From NCBI GenBank assembly GCA_033085395.1, contig JANQBS010000614.1:1-11303 (forward strand): a stretch of DNA of 11,303 bases, given 5' to 3'. Of this stretch, positions 1 to 7,740 are shown piece by piece (position 1 is the stretch's first letter; each line of letters starts with the position of its first letter). The notes beneath the pieces were generated by a model, which saw only the letters and a list, made by a program, of their open reading frames with translations, was not told where the DNA came from and did no database searches. Position numbers and translations under genes: made by a program. The DNA is from Xanthoparmelia taractica (Eukaryota; Ascomycota; Lecanoromycetes; Lecanorales; Parmeliaceae).

Positions 1-902
1 ATTTAGATAAGAATCGAAATAGCTTAATTCTATAGCATTTCATTTGCTATTAGAACTCGGTGCTTCTACGAATTCTATTATAGTCGATTCGAGTTCTTCT
101 AACTCTTCTAGCGAGCCTCGTTCTTCTTTAGATTCAGTAGATAATTATAAGTTATTAATAACATTTGTAACGACGAAGTTAACAGTATCATTAATTATAT
201 CTTATAGTTATTGGGCTGTAAAATTAATAGTTATTTTAAATATAGCTTGACTTGATAATCTACGATAGAAAGAGTTCGAATTATTGATAGTAGTATTCGT
301 AGTCGTTGATTTTTCCCGATTTTCGAATAAAGGCGATAATAGAAAAGACGATTTATCTAATAAAAAATCACGATTATTATTAATAGAATTATTATTAATA
401 TCAGTAGAATTATTAGTAGAATTATCGTTATTAATATTAGTAGAGTTATTACTCGTTGATAATTAATTAGGTGTATTTTTAGTAAAATAAGAATTAAAGA
501 GTAAGTTTCTAAGAGGTTGAGTAACTTACTTAAAACGTCGAATAGATTTACAAAAAGTAGGTTTATCAACGACTTAGTTAGATAATTAATAATCTTGAAT
601 TAAGAAATAAATAGTCGTTCTTAATAAATTAATATTAAAATTAATAGTAGATATCGACCTAATAGATCTAAGAGTATTGAACGTAAGATGCTTATAAATT
701 TCTTAAATATTATTAAATATCAAATTAGCGTATTTGTAGTTTATAGTAATAAATTCCTGGATATTAAATGCGAGACTAAGTATTTATCTATCTACTAAAG
801 TAGTTAGCGTTAATTTATAAAACTAGTTAATAAAAGAAGTAAAAAAAAAGGGCTTTTAAATAGATAAAGAGTAGAGAAAAAAGCTAATAAAATCTTACTA
901 AT
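1..902 (-). pseudogene. RIP-degraded coding relic of an unidentified repeat element
   Basis: This block is very AT-rich and dominated by TpA. Read on the minus strand with codons whose first base lies at plus positions divisible by three, it keeps a protein-like frame from about 825 down to 1. Eleven stops interrupt it (first bases near 825, 786, 705, 588, 576, 528, 465, 210, 204, 147 and 42), leaving an 84-codon open stretch between 465 and 210. Most stops are TAA, as expected if RIP turned CAA into TAA; one TAG could come from TGG and one TGA from CGA. Recognisable protein texture includes an Asn/Ser/Thr-rich stretch (about 360-455), a basic stretch (FYRRLSSQAIFKITINF, about 215-265) and an acidic stretch (about 70-130). 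I cannot assign the family; a transposon gag- or transposase-like protein is plausible. The element at 911-2055 sits at its upstream side. Small open frames on the other strand here are low-complexity by-products. Confidence 0.45.
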
Positions 903-910
903 CTAATAGC
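903..910 (+). repeat. 8-bp target-site duplication, left copy
   Basis: CTAATAGC lies immediately outside the left terminal inverted repeat and is identical to 2056-2063 outside the right one. It marks the insertion point of the transposon into the older AT-rich relic. Confidence 0.75.
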
Positions 911-2055
911 TACGGGTCGGAAAGGTCTGGGATGGTCTGGGATATGAGGTGTCGATATTATATCATGGTATGATATGGTATTAAGATTATATTATTTGAT
1001 TTTTATGGAATAATCTGAAAGACGTGCTGATATCATGAAATAATCTAAGAAATTTCTAATATATGTAGGGATATCTCATGTTATATGCAGGGGTATAAGA
1101 AATATACTATATATAGAAGAAGTTACTCTATATAGAATCATGCGAACGTATTCTAGTTATTATTCTAGCTATTACTTCACTTCATTACTTCACTTCACTA
1201 TCGCTATTATCATTACTTCACTTCATTATCACGTTATTGAGCTAAGCTCGTTATCGTATTTGATATCGTATTGCGAAAGGCCTTCGCAATCACCTAGGGC
1301 TTGGCGAGTCATTTCTATTACTATTAGTGCATTTGATTTATTTGATTATTAGAAGAATTACTAGCACGCTAATTATAATAGTAATCTACTATTTACTCTG
1401 CGATAATAAATTCTCTTCTTCTCTCTTCGCATCATAAAAAGAATTTACGATTATTCTCTATAATTATATATTCTTAGTTATTAAAGTTATACGCTTCGCA
1501 TAAATAATATAAAGATTTAATAATTTACTTGATCTTAAAGAGCAGGATACGGGGGATCTTAAATATATTCTCTACATAACGCATATTATTTAATTATTCT
1601 TACAAGAGCTTCTTGATAAGATTCGCGTTAGCTTAATTAACGAGAACTTTTAAAAAAGCTAATATAATTCGAAGGAATAGAACGCTATTCAAAGATAAGG
1701 GAAAGATCTATTAATAACTTTAGCTAAGATATATAAATTCTAATTATTATTCTAGTTATTACTAATATCTAATATATATAGATTCGTAAGACGGAGATTT
1801 ATATTAATACTAGTAGTTAGCGCAAGAAGTATTTCTTATCTTATTTATCACCTGATATAAGAAATAATTTACATTATAGAATACCCCTATATATATTAGA
1901 AATTTCTCAGATCATTTCATGATATTAGTAATTTCTTATCTTATATCTTTATAAGTGATCTGGTATAACCCCCCTATGATACCCTCCCATGGTATGGTAT
2001 GGTACGGTATGGTATGGGATATCCCATCAAATATATCAGACCTTTTCGGCCCGTA
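911..2055. mobile_element. RIP-mutated non-autonomous DNA transposon with long TIRs
   Basis: Both ends carry the same inverted sequence. Positions 911-930 (TACGGGTCGGAAAGGTCTGG) match the reverse complement of 2036-2055 at 17 of 20 bases, and all three differences are transitions. The inverted repeat extends inward: 1029-1070 matches the reverse complement of 1885-1926 at 38 of 42 bases, again all transitions, so each arm is about 160-170 bp. The element is flanked by a perfect 8-bp direct repeat, CTAATAGC, at 903-910 and 2056-2063, which is the target-site duplication. GGTAT-type subterminal repeats lie near 965-985 and 1991-2020. An 8-bp duplication fits the hAT superfamily (P-type elements also make 8 bp), whereas arms this long are more usual in Mutator-like elements, so the superfamily is left open. 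The 1145-bp interior has no intact transposase, so it is non-autonomous or a deletion derivative mutated by RIP. Confidence 0.8.
1171..1224 (+). repeat. 13-bp short repeats inside the transposon
   Basis: The 13-mer ATTACTTCACTTC occurs three times without change, at 1171-1183, 1184-1196 (head to tail) and 1212-1224. It is one of few non-TpA-dominated sequences inside the element. A separate pair of 27-bp direct repeats lies at 1150-1176 and 1737-1763 with 25 of 27 bases identical and both differences transitions. A 7-bp-arm inverted repeat (TTGCGAA, AGGCC spacer, TTCGCAA) lies at 1271-1289. None of these gives a coding clue. Confidence 0.6.
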
Positions 2056-2063
2056 CTAATAGC
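2056..2063 (+). repeat. 8-bp target-site duplication, right copy
   Basis: CTAATAGC lies immediately outside the right terminal inverted repeat and is identical to 903-910. The retained identity, in a region otherwise full of transitions, may reflect its lack of bases vulnerable to further change or a later insertion than the surrounding relic. Confidence 0.75.
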
Positions 2064-2521
2064 TCACTTATTTAATAAATTCGATAACGATAAGTAAGCT
2101 ATATTAATAAAGAACTTCTTTTAATCGATTCGACAGTCAGTTAATATCGAAATTAAGCGTTGCTATTATACTGTTATGGAAAAAGATCTAAGATTAATAA
2201 TTAAAAAGTTATTGAATTCTAAGGGCCGCAGTGACGGAGATCTGCTGGGAAACTAATATACATTTGGCCTAGCTTCCCCGTTCCTTCCCCGATCTTCCGA
2301 AATGCCTTTGGCATACAGAAAAACCGTCACAAAGTTGGAGAAGCAGAAGCAAGAAAAACTAGATGAGGAGGAAAAGGTCAATTAAAAACAGGCTAGACTG
2401 CCTTAGAGGGAATAATATATTTATAAGATATTTTATTCTATAACTAGAATAATTAAATATCTTATAAATATACTATCTCGTAAAATAGTTCTATAAAAAC
2501 ATTATTTTATAGAATATTCTA
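2064..2521. other. AT-rich flank, small unique island and palindromes; no gene
   Basis: From 2064 to about 2220 the AT-rich relic resumes beyond the transposon. From about 2222 to 2400 base composition becomes normal. That island contains only a 27-codon open frame (2302-2385, beginning MPLAYRKTVTKLEKQKQEKL) whose charged sequence I cannot assign; it may be a fragment of an older repeat or gene. From 2410 to 2520 the sequence is AT-rich again and palindromic. No full gene is visible. Confidence 0.5.
2417..2514. repeat. Two adjacent AT-rich palindromes
   Basis: Positions 2417-2433 (ATATTTATAAGATATTT) are the exact reverse complement of 2455-2471. Inside them an 8-bp arm (TTATTCTA, 2433-2440) pairs with 2445-2452, giving a near-continuous hairpin around 2442. 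A second palindrome with perfect 10-bp arms (TTCTATAAAA at 2489-2498, complement at 2505-2514) follows directly. They end less than 20 bp before the truncated 3' end of the Zn2Cys6 gene and could be the relic of a small inverted-repeat element at the rearrangement breakpoint. Confidence 0.6.
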
Positions 2522-2944
2522 TTAGAAACCTATATTATTATCATCATTTGGCGTGTTGCAAGGACCGCCTAGATCTTTCGCTGGCGATGGTGACTGCAGA
2601 GGGGGGTCGGCTTCAGTGGACATGCAGCCAAGCTTGGCTTCTAGATTTCGCACTGCGGTCCAAAGACTGGCGATATCACTTTCCAGATGTCCTAGGCGAG
2701 CTCGCGACGTTCCCCCAATGGTTTCAGAAGTCGGAATCATGTTTACCAGCAGGTCACATGTCCGACCGCGGGCCAAGCAGCTCTGGCACGTCTCCGAGCC
2801 ATCGGGCGGCCACACGCAGCGAGTCTTGCGTAGTCTACCTGTGCAGCATGTTAGAAAGGTCAAGTGAGAACGTAGAGGCAATTCAGAAGGCAATCTACAT
2901 TCAAGGCAGCTTTTCGCCCCCTTGCGAATAGGCGTCGCCGGCAT
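2522..2944 (-). CDS. Zn2Cys6 transcription factor, N-terminal domain only (truncated)
   Basis: This encodes a fungal binuclear zinc-cluster DNA-binding domain, which acts in the nucleus and typically binds CGG half-sites. The gene has one 60-nt intron at 2839-2898 (GT-AG on the minus strand). The intron is a multiple of three without a stop, so it is hidden in the open frame. Splicing creates the exact signature Cys-x2-Cys-x6-Cys-x9-Cys-x2-Cys-x6-Cys at residues 13, 16, 23, 33, 36 and 43 of a 120-residue protein; without splicing the first spacing is destroyed. Residues 63-86 (RLGHLESDIASLWTAVRNLEAK) form a likely dimerising coiled coil. Family members are usually 500-900 residues with a downstream fungal-specific regulatory domain; here the frame stops at an AT-rich boundary after NDDNNIGF, so the effector part is missing. 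It is divergent from the membrane-protein gene across about 457 bp. It could be a pseudogene or a DNA-binding-only protein with a repressor-like role; the latter is speculation. Confidence 0.8.
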   Translation of the reverse strand: MPATPIRKGAKSCLECRLPSELPLRSHLTFLTCCTGRLRKTRCVWPPDGSETCQSCLARGRTCDLLVNMIPTSETIGGTSRARLGHLESDIASLWTAVRNLEAKLGCMSTEADPPLQSPSPAKDLGGPCNTPNDDNNIGF

Positions 2945-3401
2945 TTCATGCGACGAGGGGACACTGCAGCCACAGACGCAGTGAGTATTGCTGTTGACCC
3001 TCCGCTGTACAGCCTACAAGGGTGAAAAGAAAAGTCTCAAAAGCGTGACACGGAGCCTGCAAATTTTACTGCTCGATCATGTGATGTTCTTGGTCCGGTC
3101 GGCTTCCGTTGAAGAAAAGAACAGGACATACAACATATAGGTATGCTGTATGTACGAGTATCCCCGTGAGATACTTCTTGGCCCGAAACGGACACTGGAA
3201 CGAAGCCACGCTTTAGTCCGAGATCAAGTCCGGGTGCGTTAGCGCATCTGTGAGATGCTAAGGTATACCCATCTAACCAACACTGTGTCAATCATACGTA
3301 CTCTTTACTTGTCTCTACCCTCTACGTCCCTGTCGTCGAACAGCGATACCAAAAATAAATTTACCAGAAAGAGTGCCAGCACCTGGCTGAGGCACTCAAT
3401 C
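2945..3401. promoter_or_regulatory. Divergent intergenic region between regulator and membrane-protein gene
   Basis: This 457-bp stretch has normal composition and should carry the promoters of both divergent genes. CGG-type half-sites cluster at 3096-3108, where CGG and CCG are spaced 7 bp apart with a second CGG between them; that arrangement resembles a zinc-cluster site but is short and unproven. An 84-codon minus-strand open frame at 3037-3291 has no recognisable domain. No TATA box or RNA gene stands out. Confidence 0.4.
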
Positions 3402-4448
3402 ATGACAATCATGCTTCAAGCACGCAAAGCTAGCCCGCCTTGGGTAAGTCGCTTCGACCACGAGCGGGCCCTTCACTACGGAAATGGACTGACGAGCCTG
3501 TAGCCACCATACTTCTCTTACAGCGATGCCATTATCGGTGGCCATCCCACCGTCAATCAGGATGTATCCGTCTGCGCTGTCCTCCTCTTCATCTACCTCG
3601 TCGGCGCCGTTGCGAATCAGACCATCTTCCAGCAGAATCGACGAAAGGGCCACAGGTTCTACCTGTCATGGCTCATGTTCGGTTTCTGCATGGCCCGTAT
3701 TGTCACAATGGTGTTGAGGATAGTGTGGGCAACTCAATCAACCAATGCCAGCCTTGCCATTGCAGCAAATATCTTCACAACAATCGGAGTCCTCGCCATC
3801 TATATCGCCCTCCTGCTCCTTGCCTTGCGCGTGTTCCGAGCTACGCACCCAAGCCTGGGCTGGAGCAAGCTTCTTCGCAAGACTATGCAGGTCTCATACG
3901 TTCTTCTTGGCAGCGCTATCATTTTAACCGTCGCGTTCACCATCCTAACTTTCTACACTCTCAACCCGACCCTTAGATCTACTGCCATTTGGATACAACG
4001 AGCCGCAGTCCTGTACATAATGATATTCAACGTCGTGACTGTCGTCTTGCTGCTGCTGTCCTGGCTGCTGCCAGACGCGTCAGACAACGAGACTTTCGGC
4101 ACCGGAAGCATCGAGTCAAAGTTGATCATCTTAGGAATGGGAGCTTTCTTCAGCATTTTCATTGCAGGCTTCCGTCTCGGCGTGACCTGGTCCAAAGCAC
4201 GACTAGCCTCAGATTCTCCATGGTACGATAGCAAGGCGGCTTTCTACGTGATTGACTTTGGCTTCGAGATCATCGTCGTCTATCTGTTGCTCATTTCGCG
4301 ATTCGACAAGAGGTTTTGGGTACCCAATGGTAGTAACAAACCGGGCGATTATTCTCAAACTGACCTCGACGGTTCGATGGCAAAGAAAACGTCAGAGCAG
4401 GACAATGCATCGGAACAGGAAAAGATGTCGAAACAGGATCAGGCATAG
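3402..4448 (+). CDS. Fungal seven-transmembrane protein of unknown function
   Basis: Two exons are proposed, 3402-3443 and 3504-4448, giving 328 residues. The intron (3444-3503, 60 nt) has a consensus GTAAGT donor, a CTGAC branch site at 3489-3493 and a TAG acceptor. The in-frame product then reads PPYFSYSDAIIGGHPTVNQD into the first helix. A CAG acceptor at 3523 looks better locally but shifts the frame against this ATG. Seven hydrophobic segments are visible at about residues 35-56, 67-90, 97-124, 142-165, 174-203, 216-242 and 258-280. The segment after helix 7 (SRFDKRFWVPNG, then GDYS) and the helix 2 motif FGFCMARIV resemble a conserved Pezizomycotina family of uncharacterised seven-helix proteins, sometimes annotated as GPCR-like. 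The tail (residues 300-328) is hydrophilic with repeated Ser-x-Gln-Asp/Glu units. It probably lies in the plasma or an internal membrane. Ligand and function are unknown. An in-frame ATG at 3255 and one at 3411 are alternative starts. Confidence 0.75.
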
Positions 4449-5056
4449 GTCCAGGATGAGACAACGGCAGAGGGTGACGCATGGGAAAGATCTAAGGTAT
4501 CGGCGTCGGGCCAGGGTCTACTCATCTTGCAGGACCGCTTCCCGGGGTTGCAGAATGAGACTTACGGGACCGGATATAATCTTCATCATATATGTTTAAT
4601 AGCTCTATCGATGGGCGTGTATATCGCATTTTCAGCTTCACGTAGACCAAACGGCGTGTAGTGCATTTGCTTTTGTCGTCAGTCAAGTTTCAAGTTGCTG
4701 CATCACAGCGGGCAGATAATATCCCGACTGCGCTTGGTCTACAAATGAATCAGATACAGAGCTGCTTATCCAACACAAAGGCACGACCAACTCTCTAAAG
4801 TCACCGAATCGCATCAGCAACTGCCAACGAGACAGCACGAAGGTGTCTGCGAAGATCCGTCTCTACATGATTGAACACGGTGGTTGAGGAAAGGCCAGGG
4901 CGCCTTCCCCGTTGTAAAGCATCCTCTATCTCTATCACTTCGCGTTCTTGGAAATCCTAAGAGTCCTACATAAGAGAGCTAATCAGATCAGGTACATTGA
5001 TTGGTCAAACATGCTCCCGCCGCTCTCCGGCCTACCCATATCCCCAACAGCAACAA
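4449..5056. other. Convergent intergenic region, no gene seen
   Basis: This stretch separates the 3' ends of the membrane-protein gene (plus strand) and P450 number 1 (minus strand). Composition is ordinary and it should hold both 3' untranslated regions. The open frames that cross it are short and lack recognisable protein features. No tRNA, repeat or clear mobile element was seen. Confidence 0.5.
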
Positions 5057-6643
5057 TCACTTTCCCCCGAGATCGGATCTCGGTATCAATCTGACATACA
5101 GCGGCTTCTTCTCATTAAGAAGGTACGTCTTCTGATCCGTCCACTCCCCCACCTCCTTATTCCTCGCCGACCACTCCAGATCGAACGCAAGCACCGTCTT
5201 CGCAAAAATAAGATTCATCTCCGCCCAGGCTAGACTCTTCCCCAAGCAGTTCCTCGGCCCCACGTTGAACGGTTGGCAAAAGTCTCGGTCGTCGGCCTTA
5301 TGCCTTGCCGGCGTGTCCGGGTACCAGCGTTCGGGGAGAAAGGTGTCGGAATCGGTCCACTTGGACGGGGACAGATATCCCGTTTTGGCCGCGACACCGG
5401 CGCGGTATCCGGGCGGGAACGGGACGCCACAGATTTGAGATCCTGGACGGTCGATCAGTCGAGGGGGGGATAGGGGGACCGGAGGGTGCATGCGCATGGC
5501 CTCTTGGATGGTTGCGCGGAGGAAAGGCAGCTTTGAGATTGTCGCGTTGGTGCAATCGTTTGGATCGGATCCCAGGCCCGTTCGGATCTCGCTCAATAGG
5601 CTACTCATGACGGACGGGTTCTTCAGAGCGTAGTAGGTTGTGGCGGCAATGGCCACGGCGGTTGTATCACCGCTGCCTGCGAGCACCAGAGTGGCCATGG
5701 TCGAATCGATTTCATCTCTCGTCATTCCTTGTTTATGGTTGTTTTCCAGGACGTGCTCCATGATATCGGATCTGCTTGTTTTTCGTTCCATGCGTTTGGT
5801 GATCTGGTTCTGAGACCATGCAAACGTTTTTCGCATCCTGCGTTTGACGGATGCAGGCATCGTTGCTTGCAACAACGAGTCCATTGGTGGAAAACACTGG
5901 AGCGTACCGACAATCTTGGCGAATTTGATATTCCTGTAGATCGTGGCGATCCAAGGATGATTGCTGCCAGTCTCGAGACAGCTGAAGGATTCGCCGAAGC
6001 ACAAGTCACCAATGATATCAAAGGTCGCATATTGGTACCAACGTAAGATGTCGACCGTGTCTTCTCCATTCGCTACACGTTCTTTCAAACGCTCAACCAT
6101 GAGGTCAGCGTAGTGACCGACAACGACCTCTTGGTCCTTCAAGGCTGCGGTTGAGAACGCATGGCTGAATATCCGTCGCTGCCGGTCATGATCCGCAGTA
6201 TTGGTAGTCATCATCGGACGCACACCATTCGGCGACGGGGCCGTGCCGAATTCCGGTTTGGGGAACGGTGGATGGCTGTTGTAAATATCTCTCCAGGCTG
6301 AAGAGCCAATGAAGGAAACCTCGTCCGGATGGATGCGAACAACTTCGCCATACTGCTTGTGAAGCGCAGTGAGCCATTCGGGCATGCGGCCGTTCATGAG
6401 ACGGGTTGCATAGGGAATCGTCGAGGCTGCTGCCGCCGTTGGGCCCGGAATCTTTCGAAGGGGGTGGAAAAAAACGTTGTAGATAATTGAACAGAAGATT
6501 TTGGCGACGATTGCAATCGGGACCTGTTGTCTACCGTTCAGACTGACCTCAACAACGGGGAATTGGAAGCTCACCAGCAACAGGAGCCCACTTGGCCACA
6601 TTGCGGTAATTGGAAACCTTGGGAGCGTAGGGTCGGTGGCCAT
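5057..6643 (-). CDS. Cytochrome P450 monooxygenase, CYP65-like
   Basis: This is a complete microsomal class II P450, an ER-anchored monooxygenase needing NADPH-P450 reductase; its substrate is unknown. The frame is open for 528 codons, but codons 24-40 look like a 51-nt intron (6524-6574; donor GTGAGC, acceptor CAG). Removing it gives 511 residues and restores a continuous N-terminal anchor (LLLLVPIAIVAKIFCSIIYN) running into FHPLRKIPGP. In spliced numbering: the C-helix region has DRQRRIFSHAFS (~136-147), the I-helix has AGSGDTT at 305-311, the ExxR motif EAMR is at 364-367, PERW at 420-423, and the heme signature FNVGPRNCLG has its ligand Cys at 449. The overall pattern is that of CYP65-type fungal hydroxylases such as those of trichothecene and related pathways, by motif resemblance only. 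It is transcribed away from P450 number 2. Its upstream region carries a 42-bp tandem repeat and a TCACGTGA palindrome. Confidence 0.93.
   Translation of the reverse strand: MATDPTLPRFPITAMWPSGLLLLVSFQFPVVEVSLNGRQQVPIAIVAKIFCSIIYNVFFHPLRKIPGPTAAAASTIPYATRLMNGRMPEWLTALHKQYGEVVRIHPDEVSFIGSSAWRDIYNSHPPFPKPEFGTAPSPNGVRPMMTTNTADHDRQRRIFSHAFSTAALKDQEVVVGHYADLMVERLKERVANGEDTVDILRWYQYATFDIIGDLCFGESFSCLETGSNHPWIATIYRNIKFAKIVGTLQCFPPMDSLLQATMPASVKRRMRKTFAWSQNQITKRMERKTSRSDIMEHVLENNHKQGMTRDEIDSTMATLVLAGSGDTTAVAIAATTYYALKNPSVMSSLLSEIRTGLGSDPNDCTNATISKLPFLRATIQEAMRMHPPVPLSPPRLIDRPGSQICGVPFPPGYRAGVAAKTGYLSPSKWTDSDTFLPERWYPDTPARHKADDRDFCQPFNVGPRNCLGKSLAWAEMNLIFAKTVLAFDLEWSARNKEVGEWTDQKTYLLNEKKPLYVRLIPRSDLGGK
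6524..6574 (-). other. Hidden 51-nt in-frame intron of P450 number 1
   Basis: On the minus strand the segment starts GTGAGC and ends ACAACAG, with a CTGAAC branch-like sequence 12-17 nt before the acceptor. It is 17 codons long with no stop, so a simple open-frame call would keep it. The peptide it would encode (SFQFPVVEVSLNGRQQ) is polar and breaks the membrane anchor that P450s of this class have at this position. Confidence 0.75.
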
Positions 6644-7082
6644 GATATCGATATCGTCGTCGATGGATGGGCAGGAACGTGTTGTGTCTCAGTGCTCACG
6701 TGATGTCAAACATATGTTTCCCAGGTTACTGATCGAGGGCTTCCACGAAATCGAAAATCTGGACGAAATTTCTACTAAAACAGGACCTCGGAACTGTGAA
6801 GCTCCTTCTATCGGCATCGGCGCCTATGCAACGTAGTGGAACGGACAGGATACGTTCTCCACTACCCCATCCGGCCGAACGAACGGACAGGGTACGTTCC
6901 CCATGACTACATCCAGCCGAACATTTTGTTTTTGGCAAAGTTTGGCAAGCGTGAAAGGATGCTCTATGCGTATGAGATAGGTATGGCGTACGCGTGGCAA
7001 CCGATGTGGAAATGAGATTATCACATGGCACTTGCTACGGGAGGGTATAGGTGACTCATCAGGGTGTCTTTGGTTATCCTAT
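6644..7082. promoter_or_regulatory. Upstream region of P450 number 1
   Basis: This region has normal composition. The palindrome TCACGTGA (an E-box core, as bound by bHLH proteins) lies at 6696-6703, 53 bp upstream of the start codon. It overlaps TGATGTCA (6701-6708), one base away from the CRE/bZIP site TGACGTCA. A 42-bp tandem repeat is at 6839-6922. Minus-strand open frames here (6726-7031, 6824-7024) owe their length to the repeat and have no protein features. Confidence 0.5.
6839..6922. repeat. 42-bp tandem duplication with zinc-cluster-type motif
   Basis: Two exactly adjacent 42-bp units, 6839-6880 and 6881-6922, align without gaps at 35 of 42 positions. Both begin GAACGGACAG, share TACGTTC and end GCCGAAC. 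The junction makes CCG-N6-CGG at 6875-6886, and CGGCCG at 6872-6877 overlaps it. Paired CCG/CGG triplets are the usual half-sites of Zn2Cys6 factors. The repeat lies about 196-279 bp upstream of the P450 number 1 start codon. Its role as a regulatory array is inference. Confidence 0.75.
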
Positions 7083-7740
7083 ACCGTGAGTCTAATCATT
7101 CTAATTTCCAGACATATATATAGCTTTTTATTTATTGTTAACAGTGATATAATACTAATATAAAGTATATTTTCTTCTTATAGTAGAAATTTTTACTTAT
7201 AATTCCCTATATAAATTTTTAATAAAATATAATAGATATTAAATATACTATAAAATAATTATATTAATTATTACTATCGAGACTATAAACCTAAGAATAA
7301 TCTATATTAAAGTAGAAAGTGAAAAGGAATAGAAAAAAAATAAAAATAGAAAAAACTTCGTATAGAACTATAGAAAATCTATTATTATTAAGTTAATACT
7401 ATATTATTTAAGAATTTTAGAGAAATATAAAAAAAAGCTTAGTTTTATATTATAATATTCGATTAAGAAGATTAAGTCTATAATTATAATACTTTAACTA
7501 TTTCTTCTAGTATTCTACTATAATAGTTAACTATATTTATTATAGATATTAAAGCTATATAATTAAATAAATACGCTATTTTTAGCGTGTTCTTTTTAAA
7601 TAGCTAAAGCATATATATATATATATATATCTATAAAGTATAGATTTATTATCGAAAAAGAATAAAGAGTTATAAAAGATTGATAAGAGATATAGATACT
7701 TGGTATTAAATTTTCGAGTTGGTTAATTATATAAGTGATA
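7083..7740. other. AT-rich RIP-like island between two P450 promoters
   Basis: Composition switches abruptly to very AT-rich, TpA-dominated sequence with stops in all frames. It contains an (AT)10 microsatellite at 7611-7630 and a small perfect hairpin (ACGCTA, TTTT, TAGCGT) at 7573-7588. Weakly similar inverted sequence occurs near 7079-7095 and 7766-7778 (ATACCG...), too imperfect to define element ends. It is probably a RIP-mutated transposon remnant. No gene is seen. Confidence 0.55.

Noticed and set aside
357..569. 70-codon minus-strand open frame of Leu/Ile-rich sequence
   Set aside because: It is a low-complexity product of AT-rich DNA in a different frame from the more protein-like relic.
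3037..3291. 84-codon minus-strand open frame in the divergent intergenic region
   Set aside because: No recognisable domain and composition like non-coding DNA; it lies where both promoters are expected.
5230..5610. Several overlapping open frames of 66-101 codons on both strands
   Set aside because: They are Arg/Gly/Pro-rich shadows of the GC-rich heme-binding end of P450 number 1.
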